From JBALVO01 sp036961445 (GTDB lineage Bacteria; Pseudomonadota; Gammaproteobacteria; Pseudomonadales; Halieaceae): DNA of 64,000 nucleotides. This document shows positions 8,892 to 17,398 of this stretch, one piece after another. The position numbers and the translations under genes are program-made. Numbering within the stretch: the first letter of the stretch is position 1; the number at the start of each line of letters is the position of its first letter. The stretch covers positions 9,213-73,212 of the forward strand of contig JBALVO010000007.1 of the NCBI GenBank assembly GCA_036961445.1, read 5' to 3'. Under the pieces are notes generated by a model. That model searched no databases. It was not told where the DNA came from and was given only the letters and a program-made list of their open reading frames with translations.

Positions 8892-9801
8892 CAGTTTCCA
8901 GCGTTGCCAGCAAAAGCTTAACGGTGGCATCGAACACGCTGTATAAATCGTTTGCCCCAGGGAGACCGCCCACCGTAAAAGGCAGTGCCACGTTGGGGAT
9001 ACCGGTCTGCCCGGTCAGCCATTCGGAGGGTTTTGGGTCCTGGTAGGGCGTACGAAGAATTGCAATTGCCGGGGTAGATTTTAACAGGCCCAACAGCTCA
9101 TTCAGGTGCGCGGCGCTTGGCGGCACCCCCGGTTTGGTCTCCAGGCTAGCCACTTCCACCAGGCCCAGCCAATTAGTCAAGTAAACCCAACTGCGGTGGT
9201 GCAGAACGACATTTTTGCCGCGCAAGGGTGCGGCTTTACGTTGCCATTCGTCGACAGCGCGGCCCCACCTGCCCTCGAATGCGGCAAGGTTTCGCTGATA
9301 CTCCTGCGCATTGCCGGCATCTATCTGCTGCAGTCTCCGGGCAATTTCACGGGCCAGCACAGCCAGGTTGCGAGGATCTGTCTGGATATGGGGATTACCC
9401 TGTGCATGGAGGTCGCCCTGGGCCCTATCCAGCACGGTGGGTATTTCCAAGCGCTTGACGAACTGACTCGCCATCAAATAGCCCTGCTGTCCCGGCTGCA
9501 CCTTCGGGTTGTTACCCTTACGTAAAAGCAGGGGCAACCATCCGGCCTCCAGATCTGATCCGGAGCAGACGAGTAAGTCGGCTTTGCGTATGCCGGCAAT
9601 CAGGCTGGGCCTGGCCTGAATGTAATGCGGGTCCTGCAGGGCGTTGGTAGCAGAGCTCGCGCTAATCTTGTCGCCGCCAATCTCCCGGGACAGCGCGGCC
9701 CATTCGGGTTCGCAGGCGAATACCGTAACGCTTGCCTGAGCATTCGAAGCGGCGATCAGGCCGGTGAACAGGCTGATCAGAAACAACTGTCTGTAATACA
9801 T
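8881..9801 (-). CDS. Metal ABC transporter substrate-binding protein (ZnuA-like)
   Basis: 306 residues with a signal peptide (residues 1 to about 23, ending NAQAS). It belongs to the cluster A-I metal-binding proteins. Candidate ligands are His59 in ALQDPHYIQ, His138 in GNPHIQTDP and His201/202 in VLHHRSWVYL, with a late acidic ligand not assigned. It captures Zn or Mn in the periplasm and passes it to the permease encoded immediately downstream. The long His-rich loop of some ZnuA proteins is absent; only a short GDLHAQGNPH segment is present. Confidence 0.88.
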   Translation of the reverse strand: MYYRQLFLISLFTGLIAASNAQASVTVFACEPEWAALSREIGGDKISASSATNALQDPHYIQARPSLIAGIRKADLLVCSGSDLEAGWLPLLLRKGNNPKVQPGQQGYLMASQFVKRLEIPTVLDRAQGDLHAQGNPHIQTDPRNLAVLAREIARRLQQIDAGNAQEYQRNLAAFEGRWGRAVDEWQRKAAPLRGKNVVLHHRSWVYLTNWLGLVEVASLETKPGVPPSAAHLNELLGLLKSTPAIAILRTPYQDPKPSEWLTGQTGIPNVALPFTVGGLPGANDLYSVFDATVKLLLATLETDGE

Positions 9802-9810
9802 AACTGCGCC

Positions 9811-11184
9811 TCAAAATTCGTGGCCACCATGAGCACCAATGCTCATGATGTATTGGAGAAAGACCTGGTTGTCATTTTTCGGTCCGCTCTCATCGCGGTT
9901 GAACTGCAGGCGGATTCGTGAAAACTCGCTGTTGGAGTAATCGATCATAAAGGAATATCGTCTGGGGTCACTACCGAATGTTGCCAGTGGCGTATCTGCA
10001 AACTGCGCTCCAGGGTCATCCAGGCTCAGGCCGTCCAACCGCAACCCTGCACGCCAACGCGGCCGCCACTGATAGATGCCCTGGGCGTACCAGCCTGTGG
10101 CGTCATTGGTGACCCTACCGGTATTTTCCATATCAGCGATATCGTAGGAGCCGTCCTCCTTGCGCCACAGGTACTCCGCCTGTAAGACAAAATTACGCTC
10201 GCGAATATTACCGTTTGGAGCCCATTTCCAGACAAGGTCGGCGATGTAGAGGTCACTGTCACCGTTGAACTGCAGGGGCGCATCTTCATCTCCGTAACCG
10301 CGGTCGTCGGCGGAGGCCCCCAGCCAGGAGAAGCCGGCAGTCCAGCTGTTACTTAAGCCAACATCCCCACCGAAACGGGCAAAAAGGGTTTGTGTGCCAA
10401 ACCCGTTGTCGGCATCGCCGGCGGCGGGATAATTGCTCCCACGAAATACTTCTGCACCCAACTCCAGGTACATCTCGGTAGGCGCGAGCCAGCGCAACTG
10501 GATACCGTCGTCCCCGTACTGGATGCCCAGGAAGGCGCTGTAAGGCAGTGCCTGGTCGGTGAAGTCCCAGGTATGTGCGTGCTTGTTGTTGAGATAACCC
10601 ACCGAGGAATAGAAACGACCAAAACGCAGACTGGTATGGGCAGGCAGGCTCAGCGTATCAATAAAGGCTTCTTCCAGTCCGGTGTCGAACTCGCCATCTT
10701 CCTGTTCCAGTGCGGCTGTGACACGGGCATAGAACCAGTCATCGACATTCGCGGTAAACACAAACTCTGATTCTCCTATGCTGAGGCCTTCATCGCCCAG
10801 TCCCGCTTCTCCCGCCTGCGGGAAGCCGGGGATATAATGATCCTGCGGATCGTGTTCGTAAGCTCGCAAGGCGCCGTTGAGGATGACACCCATCGCCGGA
10901 TTGAATTGGTTGCTCGCCGCAGCGTAGCTATTCCCGGGAGTGACCGGAGCGTCAACGATGGCGCCGGGTTCCTGGCCTGGCAGGACCTGGTTGTGCTGCA
11001 ACTGCTGCTCGGCGGCACTGAGTCTCTGTTCCAGTGCCTGGATGCGCATTTCGTACTGGGACTTCAGCGCGTCCAGTTCCGCTCGCATTGCGGCTATGTT
11101 CTCGTCGGCATGCACCACCGGGGCGATCGACAGCAAAAAATAAAAAGGCAGTACTGCCAACAACAAAAAATAATTGTGCTTCAT
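9811..11184 (-). CDS. Outer-membrane beta-barrel protein linked to metal uptake
   Basis: 457 residues. A signal peptide ends near HADEN. Residues 28-62 form a coiled coil (MRAELDALKSQYEMRIQALE and on), followed by a Pro/Gly linker and a long beta-barrel with alternating aromatic and Gly residues. The C-terminal strand ends in HGGHEF with the terminal Phe expected of outer-membrane barrels. The layout of coiled coil plus barrel resembles trimeric porins. Its position 9 bases from the binding-protein gene suggests it lets zinc or manganese cross the outer membrane. That role is inferred from context only. Confidence 0.72.
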   Translation of the reverse strand: MKHNYFLLLAVLPFYFLLSIAPVVHADENIAAMRAELDALKSQYEMRIQALEQRLSAAEQQLQHNQVLPGQEPGAIVDAPVTPGNSYAAASNQFNPAMGVILNGALRAYEHDPQDHYIPGFPQAGEAGLGDEGLSIGESEFVFTANVDDWFYARVTAALEQEDGEFDTGLEEAFIDTLSLPAHTSLRFGRFYSSVGYLNNKHAHTWDFTDQALPYSAFLGIQYGDDGIQLRWLAPTEMYLELGAEVFRGSNYPAAGDADNGFGTQTLFARFGGDVGLSNSWTAGFSWLGASADDRGYGDEDAPLQFNGDSDLYIADLVWKWAPNGNIRERNFVLQAEYLWRKEDGSYDIADMENTGRVTNDATGWYAQGIYQWRPRWRAGLRLDGLSLDDPGAQFADTPLATFGSDPRRYSFMIDYSNSEFSRIRLQFNRDESGPKNDNQVFLQYIMSIGAHGGHEF

Positions 11185-11251
11185 TAGGATTGACCTTTAC
11201 TCGATAACAAAACTCGGGCTGGAGCGCTTTAGCGCACTAGCGATCTTTTGG

Positions 11252-11533
11252 TTATAGCGAGTGAAAGGGAGGGGCGCGACTCAGGTGAGAATAAGGAAAA
11301 ACGGAAGATCTATGGGGCGGCGACGGATGGAAGCTGCCAGGCAACGAGGTAACGCTGACTGCCGGCACCAGCCCAGCGCCTGGCACACCATTGCAGCCGC
11401 TGGAAGCCTGCATGCACACCTGGCAATCACCCGCACTGGTGGTGTCATGCTGCCAGCTGTGGCCTGCATAGAGCGCCTGGGAAGACACCAGCGCAACAAT
11501 CAGGACTACTTTAGTTAACCAGTGCAAGGACAT
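11252..11533 (-). CDS. Small exported His/Cys protein of the metal-uptake cluster
   Basis: 93 residues from the ATG at 11533. A signal peptide (ends LYAGH) is followed by HSWQHDTTSAGDCQVCMQAS, a His plus CxxC cluster able to bind metal, and a Ser/Pro-rich tail that ends SRAPPFHSL. I recall similar small proteins with a DCxxC pair and a RAPP-like end beside zinc-uptake genes in other gammaproteobacteria; the family name is uncertain. It is the first gene of the metal block, 67 bases before the porin gene. Confidence 0.6.
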   Translation of the reverse strand: MSLHWLTKVVLIVALVSSQALYAGHSWQHDTTSAGDCQVCMQASSGCNGVPGAGLVPAVSVTSLPGSFHPSPPHRSSVFPYSHLSRAPPFHSL

Positions 11534-11571
11534 CACCTGATTCTAACCCAGAGAAGATTTTGCGCAATAGC

Positions 11572-11614
11572 CAAGCGATAGTTTCCCCGCTTATTATTCG
11601 CTTCATAACAAGCG
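11572..11614 (-). promoter_or_regulatory. Imperfect dyad upstream of the metal-uptake genes (possible Zur/Fur-type site)
   Basis: On the minus strand this reads TTGTTAT, seven bases, then ATAATAA, a dyad with one mismatch, about 50 bases upstream of the small exported protein. Its GTTAT/ATAAT arms resemble Zur sites, but the classical E. coli Zur spacing is shorter. It is therefore only a weak candidate operator. Confidence 0.25.
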
Positions 11615-11629
11615 CAGGCTTTTAGAGGA

Positions 11630-11959
11630 TTAACGAAAAATATCCAGTTTTAGTGGCTCTATGGTCCCCATCCAGATAGCGTAATCGGTATGATCCTTTA
11701 CGTCGTCTCCAGAACAACCATGTATAAAAACCGTTAAGCCCTCTCTATTTTCACTAAGCCACGGAATAACGTTGCCAAATTCAATTTTCTTGAAGGCTAA
11801 TTGACAGCTCCACATAGGATGTGGCCCTACTGCTTTTTCGTGTTTGCGGCCAACAACGAGATCGAAAAGTTCACCTGCCTTGTCGGCTATTCGGGTGGCT
11901 TTATCCAGACTGTCTGCATCGTAGTAAAGATGGGCATGAAAGGCGGAAATATCGCTCAT
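11630..11959 (-). CDS. DOPA 4,5-dioxygenase family protein
   Basis: 109 residues from the ATG at 11959; earlier in-frame codons overlap the permease gene. The family motifs FHAHLYYD (His8, His10), GPHPMWSCQ and FIHG give the His residues of the compact extradiol ring-cleaving fold. Fungal and plant members open the catechol ring of DOPA; bacterial substrates are mostly unknown. It starts 16 bases after the RND permease stop on the same strand, so it is probably the last gene of that operon. An aromatic substrate or toxin exported by the pump is one possible link. Confidence 0.8.
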   Translation of the reverse strand: MSDISAFHAHLYYDADSLDKATRIADKAGELFDLVVGRKHEKAVGPHPMWSCQLAFKKIEFGNVIPWLSENREGLTVFIHGCSGDDVKDHTDYAIWMGTIEPLKLDIFR

Positions 11960-11975
11960 TATAACTCCAGCTGAC

Positions 11976-14900
11976 TTAGGTCTTGAACGCTGTTTGCTGA
12001 CGGGATTTTGCCAGTATTTCCCTGACGGTAACGGGAAGCGCCAACATGGCAGGTGTCGCAATCAATGTCAGCAGTGTGGCAAAGGACAGTCCAAATACAA
12101 TAGCCTGGGACAAGGGCGCCCAGAATAGTGCCATTTCACCGTTAACGGAAATATTACGAGAGATCAGGTCAACCGAGAGTCCGCATGCCAGAGGCAGTAG
12201 CCCCAATACTGTGGTGATCGTTGTCAGCAGCACGGGACGCAAGCGCTGGGCCGTCGCTCTGACAATCACTGCACGAGTCTCCAGTTCAGGATGTAAACGA
12301 CGTAACTGGTTGAACGTGTCTATCAGTATGATGTTGTTATTAACCACGATACCGGCGAGTGCGACCACGCCTACGCCGGTGAGCAACGCGCTGAAGGGGT
12401 TACCCAGTATCAGCAACCCCAATAGCACGCCCGCGGTGGACATAATCACGGCTAGCAGTATCAGGGCACTCTGATAAAAGCTGTTAAATTGAGTGACCAA
12501 TAGTATAAACATCAGTGCCAGTGCCAATAGAAAAGCAAACCCTACAAAGGCCAGGGAATCAGACTGCTCCTCGTTGGCGCCACGAAAACGTATATTAAGA
12601 TCCGTATCGAATTCCTGTTGCTGCAGCCAGCTGTCAATTTTACCAACCATGGCATCCGCCAACACGCCATCAACCACATCGGCGCGAATCAATTCGACAG
12701 GAGTACCATCAACGCGACTGAAGGTATCCACACCAGGAGCCGGCTCCATTTTCACAAAGTTACTTAAGGGCACCATACCCTGACTGGTACTAATGCGCAG
12801 TTCATCCATTGCCCTGATACCGCGATCCTTCCTGGGATAACGCACTCTTATATCCACCGCATCATCAGCCCCATCGGGGCGATATTCAGCCACTTTTACG
12901 CCATTTGTCACCAGCTGTACGGCAAGACCTGCAGAAGAGACATCTGCGCCGTAAATTGCAGCCTGCGCCCGGTCAATTTCGATACGCCACTCTATTGAGG
13001 GTAACGTCGCCGAATCATCGATATCCAGGAGTTCCGGGAGAGTGTCCAGGTAAGCGCGAACTCGCGCCATGGCGGGTTCCAGTAACGCCCGCTCACGCGA
13101 GGCCAACTCGATCTGTATTGGCTTACCGACCGGCGGCCCCGTCTCCAGAGGAAGCACCTCCATATGTATTCCGGCCAGATGGTCAGTGCGCTTACGAATA
13201 TCCCGGATAATGGCGTTGCCTTTCATTTGACGCTCAGACTCGGGATAGAGCTCAATGAAAATAGAGCCGATGCGATCGGAACTACTACCGGAGCCGCGAC
13301 TGGCACTACCGCCACCAGGTAGTAAGGTCTGGCTATTCACGAACCGTATGCCTGGCACCTGTAAAATTTCACGTTCAACATCCAGCACCAGATCGTTAAT
13401 TTCGCTCGCGGAAAAGTTACCCCGGCCAAGCACTGACACTCGAATAAACTGAGGGTCTGCATCAGAGAAAAATATGGTACCAACACCGTACTTACCATAG
13501 GCCGCAAAAATAGCCAACAAAAGGCTGACGATAATCCCCAGACTAATAAACGGCCGATAACAGACACGTGTCAGGAAACTGGCATATCTCCCGGTAGGCG
13601 TTTGCAACAGGGTAGGGTCACCCGTTTCCAACAAATGCATGGTCTGCGCCGTCTTACGATTATGGCTAGAGGGCTGGCCAAACAGCGTGCCCAGTACTGG
13701 GCCAAATAACAACGCGTAAAACAGCGACCCAGTCAACACAGTGAACACGGTCACCGGGAGATAGGCCATAAACTGGCCGGATACGCCAGGCCAGAATAAA
13801 AGGGGCAGGAAAGCCGCAAGCGTTGTAGCGGTCGATGCCAAAACAGGCCAGAACATGCGCTTCACCGCCTCGGAGTACGCTGATTTGTGGTCCATACCGT
13901 CGCCCATCATCCGGTCCGCGTATTCGGTGACAACGATTCCCCCATCGATCAACATCCCAAGTCCCAGCAGCATGCCGAACATCACCATGAAATTGAAGGT
14001 GTAACCCAGCAGATAGATAATGATGACCGAAAAGAGCAAGGATACGGGTATTCCCAACCCTACCACCACACCACTTCTGAAGCCCATGGCAGCGACCACC
14101 AGTACCATCACCAGCGCCAGTGCTGTGAGGATGTTGCCCTCCAGTTCTGATACCTGGAGTGCAGCAAAATCAGCCTGGTTTTGTGACAGGATCAACTCGA
14201 TCCCAGAGGGAATGAGTGGCCGCGTCGCTTCCACGACTGCCAGGACCGCCTCGACGCTGTCAATAATATTTGCATCTGCACGCTTGGTCACGCCGATGGA
14301 AATTGCGTCACGACCGTTATAACGCGCGTAGCTGGTTCGGTCCTTGAAGGTTCTGCGCACGGTAGCCACATCCTGCAAGGTCACTATCTTGTCGCCTGAA
14401 CTGCGGATCGGCAAATCAAGTATATCTGCGGCCTCCTCCACGACTGCCGGCACCTTTACCGAGAAACGTCCCTTCCCGGTATCAAGACTACCGGCCGGGA
14501 TCAGGCGATTGTTACGCTGCAGTGTGGCCACCAGTTCCTCACTGGAAATCCGATAAGCGTTGAGTGCATCGGGGTCGATGATGACCTCGAGCAACTCCTC
14601 TCTATGTCCCAGTAAATCAGCTGACAACACAGATGGGATAGACTCCAGATCGTCCTGAAGCTTGAGCGCGGCCTGGTACACACTGCGCTCATTGGTATTA
14701 CTTCCAATCAGGTTCAACTGAATGATCGGAAAGTCGTCAACCGAGATTTCCTGCACGAATGGTTCTTCTGCCGTGCCTGGCATCTCCGCCTTGGCCCGGT
14801 TGACTGCTTCGCGCACGTCAATCAGTGCCTGGTTCAGATCCTGTGATACGTCGAACTCGACAAAGAAGGAAGCCATGCCCTCTGACGCGGTGGATTTGAG

Positions 14901-15140
14901 TTCTTCTACCCCCTCCAATTTACGCAGCTCAATTTCCATAGGCTGCACCAGCAAGCGCTCGGCGTCCTCAGGTGAGATACCTTCATGGACCACGCCTATG
15001 TAGAAATAGGGCAACTCGATATGTGGGTCATTCGCTATAGGTAGCTCGGAGCGCGCCACAAGTCCGGCCACCACGATCACCGCCAGCAAGGACATAGTCG
15101 TGCGGGTTCGGCCGATCGCCGAATCAATAAAGGATGTCAT
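11976..15140 (-). CDS. RND efflux permease, AcrB/HAE1-like
   Basis: 1054 residues with the two-fold RND layout: a TM helix at the N-terminus, a large periplasmic loop, a TM cluster near 330-530, and the repeat. It is the inner-membrane pump of a tripartite efflux system driven by protons. In TM4 the usual Asp-Asp pair reads Asp399-Gly400 (LIDGGIVV), and in TM10 the usual Lys is Asn (GIVVNNNIILID), so the AcrB relay is not conserved. The start overlaps the adaptor stop by four bases (ATGA). No outer-membrane channel gene lies nearby. The substrate cannot be told from sequence. Confidence 0.92.
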   Translation of the reverse strand: MTSFIDSAIGRTRTTMSLLAVIVVAGLVARSELPIANDPHIELPYFYIGVVHEGISPEDAERLLVQPMEIELRKLEGVEELKSTASEGMASFFVEFDVSQDLNQALIDVREAVNRAKAEMPGTAEEPFVQEISVDDFPIIQLNLIGSNTNERSVYQAALKLQDDLESIPSVLSADLLGHREELLEVIIDPDALNAYRISSEELVATLQRNNRLIPAGSLDTGKGRFSVKVPAVVEEAADILDLPIRSSGDKIVTLQDVATVRRTFKDRTSYARYNGRDAISIGVTKRADANIIDSVEAVLAVVEATRPLIPSGIELILSQNQADFAALQVSELEGNILTALALVMVLVVAAMGFRSGVVVGLGIPVSLLFSVIIIYLLGYTFNFMVMFGMLLGLGMLIDGGIVVTEYADRMMGDGMDHKSAYSEAVKRMFWPVLASTATTLAAFLPLLFWPGVSGQFMAYLPVTVFTVLTGSLFYALLFGPVLGTLFGQPSSHNRKTAQTMHLLETGDPTLLQTPTGRYASFLTRVCYRPFISLGIIVSLLLAIFAAYGKYGVGTIFFSDADPQFIRVSVLGRGNFSASEINDLVLDVEREILQVPGIRFVNSQTLLPGGGSASRGSGSSSDRIGSIFIELYPESERQMKGNAIIRDIRKRTDHLAGIHMEVLPLETGPPVGKPIQIELASRERALLEPAMARVRAYLDTLPELLDIDDSATLPSIEWRIEIDRAQAAIYGADVSSAGLAVQLVTNGVKVAEYRPDGADDAVDIRVRYPRKDRGIRAMDELRISTSQGMVPLSNFVKMEPAPGVDTFSRVDGTPVELIRADVVDGVLADAMVGKIDSWLQQQEFDTDLNIRFRGANEEQSDSLAFVGFAFLLALALMFILLVTQFNSFYQSALILLAVIMSTAGVLLGLLILGNPFSALLTGVGVVALAGIVVNNNIILIDTFNQLRRLHPELETRAVIVRATAQRLRPVLLTTITTVLGLLPLACGLSVDLISRNISVNGEMALFWAPLSQAIVFGLSFATLLTLIATPAMLALPVTVREILAKSRQQTAFKT

Positions 15141-16249
15141 GGCCGGGCTACTTGCGCTTCTGGACCATCGAAATATACCGGCTCAACGAGTTCACCGGCT
15201 GCCACAAACTCCTGGCCAACGGTTATCAGATGGGTACTATCGGGCAGCCCGGTAACCCAGACGCCGTCGGTGCCATCTTCGATAATACCTAGCGGATGAA
15301 ACACCACCCGGTTCGACTTGTCCAGGATACGCACCCCTACTTCGCCCTGATCGTTCAGGGCAAAGAGTGCGGGCGATATCTGGTGTGCCTGTACTTCACC
15401 CAGACCGATACGCACGCTGACGGTAAGACCGGAGCGAATACTGTAATCCGCATTCTCGACCGTCATTTCGACCGGGTAGGTACGGGTGATCGGATCACTT
15501 TGCTTGCCGACAAAACTGACCATACCCTCTATCTCACGACCTACACTGGTGCGTCCGATAACACGATCACCGGGCACCAGGCTTTCGACTTCAGACTCGG
15601 TCACATCGGCCCTCACCAGCATTGGGTCCAGGTCAATGAGCGTGGCGCAAGAAGCACCCGGGACAGCGTAGTCACCCGTATTCATTTGCATGTCCTCCAC
15701 CATCCCGCCGAAGGGTGCCGTAATCTGCGTGCGCTCGAGATTGAGAACCTGCCGCCGCAACTGGGCGCGAGCGGCCTCCAGCCGGGCAGCAGAGCTCGCT
15801 ATCGCAGTTTGGGACTGCAACCCCTGTTCCTTGAGCTTCAGAACGCCTTCATATTGAATTCTGGTATCTTCAAGGGCTGCCTGCGCCTCCGCAACGGCGG
15901 CTGCGCGATCGTCAACAGCCAACTCGCACAGCAGGTCGCCTTCTTCGACGCGCATCCCGCGCTCTACCGGACGAGACACCACTTTTCCGGTAATTTCTGC
16001 TTGCACTTGCACCATACGTTTGCTCTCCGTCCTGCCTCGCAGCACAAGAAAGCGTGTACGTGGCTCCGCATCGATCACCTCAGCACGCACGCGGCTAAGG
16101 ACACGGCTCCCAGCGCCATTACCCGACCCTACCTGTATTGCCAGCGCGGGGTGCTCCTGCGGCGCTGAATCCCCCAAAAACAGACCCGACCCGAGCCACA
16201 GTAGCAGGACTACAGCAACGATCGACGCAGAGGTGAAGTTTTTTGACAT
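15137..16249 (-). CDS. RND efflux periplasmic adaptor (membrane fusion protein)
   Basis: 370 residues. An N-terminal membrane anchor (about residues 8-28) is followed by the lipoyl/barrel-sandwich halves around a helical hairpin (residues about 120-180, rich in Glu, Ala and Gln) with ITAPFGGMVEDMQMNTGDYAVPG, the classical closing strand of the lipoyl domain. It bridges the inner-membrane pump to an outer-membrane channel. It is first in an operon with the permease (4-base overlap) and the dioxygenase-like gene. Confidence 0.9.
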   Translation of the reverse strand: MSKNFTSASIVAVVLLLWLGSGLFLGDSAPQEHPALAIQVGSGNGAGSRVLSRVRAEVIDAEPRTRFLVLRGRTESKRMVQVQAEITGKVVSRPVERGMRVEEGDLLCELAVDDRAAAVAEAQAALEDTRIQYEGVLKLKEQGLQSQTAIASSAARLEAARAQLRRQVLNLERTQITAPFGGMVEDMQMNTGDYAVPGASCATLIDLDPMLVRADVTESEVESLVPGDRVIGRTSVGREIEGMVSFVGKQSDPITRTYPVEMTVENADYSIRSGLTVSVRIGLGEVQAHQISPALFALNDQGEVGVRILDKSNRVVFHPLGIIEDGTDGVWVTGLPDSTHLITVGQEFVAAGELVEPVYFDGPEAQVARP

Positions 16250-16285
16250 AAAAAGATACCAGGAGGAACAAAAATTATGGGCCGC

Positions 16286-16291
16286 ATTATA
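16286..16291 (-). promoter_or_regulatory. -10 element for the RND operon
   Basis: The minus strand reads CCCTATAATGCGGCCC about 37 bases before the adaptor start: a perfect TATAAT followed by a GC-rich discriminator. No good -35 is seen at 16-18 bases. Assignment is from sequence only. Confidence 0.45.
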
Positions 16292-16436
16292 GGGGTTTAG
16301 CCGTCATCAACCTACGTTTTACGCACGTCTATTTTGTTTACCGGGAGGTGTCCGTGTTCCGGCTGGATTAGTCCGCAAGCAAATACGCGGCGTAACCGTT
16401 AGCGCAAAAAGCTAGCCCAGTTGTTGGCACGGGGCG

Positions 16437-17129
16437 CTATTTTGCAAAAAATGCGATCCGCCGCCCTCTCGGCTTGGGGATCTTGTTTTCCTCGGGCAAG
16501 CTACAGATTCGATTCATACGTGTCACACTGCCATCGGCGTATTCCCAGATTAGTTGTTCGCCGTCAATATAGCGCCTTACTACCACAGGCCCCCATCCAA
16601 ACACATGAAAATCCAGCACGCCGTTGTTCCAGATCATACTGGCTGACGTCCTCGGGCAGTACTCCTTATCGCCAATAGTGAACGATACGCTCCCCTCCGT
16701 ATCATTGCTATTTTCGCCCAGGGTACTATTGGGGCCGGCGTCATGAATAATACCCGCAGCGGTTATCACCGTGCGTCGCCCGCATTGTTCAACACGTTCC
16801 ACATGGCCCACATGGCCGCCCTCTACTCCGACCCACAGACCGCGAATATCCGCAGCAGCTGCGACTAGCGGCTCAGTACACTCAGCCAATATGGGGAGCG
16901 GGAAATGACTGTAAGCACATCCGGGGGTATTACCCTTAGGAATATCTGCCGCCATTTTACCGCTGCCATCCAGCTCCGGAAGATCACAATAATTGATCAC
17001 ACTCCCATCACCCGCTAACGTGGCCGGGTTAATGGTCAATGGAGGTCGGCTTGAAAAATACAACATCCAAAATACAGCCAACACCAACAACAGCAGCGTG
17101 ATGGCGGCACCAAGAATTACTTTTTTCAT
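16437..17129 (-). CDS. Membrane-anchored periplasmic protein of unknown function
   Basis: 230 residues. One N-terminal helix (residues about 4-26) anchors the protein; there is no lipobox. The rest is beta-rich with six or more Cys residues (CDLPEL, GCAYSHFPLPILAEC, EQCGRR, EYCPR, ICSLPEE), as expected for disulfides in the periplasm. I recognise no family. It ends about 190 bases from the RND adaptor start on the same strand and is divergent from the alcohol dehydrogenase gene. Confidence 0.65.
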   Translation of the reverse strand: MKKVILGAAITLLLLVLAVFWMLYFSSRPPLTINPATLAGDGSVINYCDLPELDGSGKMAADIPKGNTPGCAYSHFPLPILAECTEPLVAAAADIRGLWVGVEGGHVGHVERVEQCGRRTVITAAGIIHDAGPNSTLGENSNDTEGSVSFTIGDKEYCPRTSASMIWNNGVLDFHVFGWGPVVVRRYIDGEQLIWEYADGSVTRMNRICSLPEENKIPKPRGRRIAFFAK

Positions 17130-17332
17130 TGTTCGATACCCAGTGTGAGAAAACGGAGAAGGCTACAATGCCTGCCGCATGCGTTAATAAAAGTGGTCTC
17201 TATCGTAAAGCCGCTTTGCACCATTATCATATGTTGGCATCATTAGTGTCAATATTGTTCGTACGCGCAACTGCACGTGCGCTTTTTTTTGGCTGCCGCG
17301 ATTGCTCAGCTGGATTGTCCAGGTAGATATTT

Positions 17333-17362
17333 TTGTACCAGCGCTTTTGTAGTGACTATACT
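17333..17362 (+). promoter_or_regulatory. Possible promoter of the alcohol dehydrogenase gene
   Basis: TTGTAC (17333-17338), 18 bases, then TATACT (17357-17362). The -10 is good and the -35 is weak. It lies 37 bases before the ATG, which has an AGGAA site 9 bases upstream. The rest of the 269-base divergent region holds a run of eight T and no other clear signal. Confidence 0.4.
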
Positions 17363-17398
17363 CATACATAAGTTCATCGAAATCAGGAATATCGTCTC

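Noticed and set aside
15296..16168. 290-codon frame opposite the RND adaptor gene
   Set aside because: It lies wholly inside a well-recognised adaptor gene; no domain is seen in the frame.
16260..16298. AGGAGG followed by a 7-codon ATG frame on the plus strand
   Set aside because: A good ribosome site before a tiny frame, but it lies over the minus-strand promoter of the RND operon and has no known role; probably chance.
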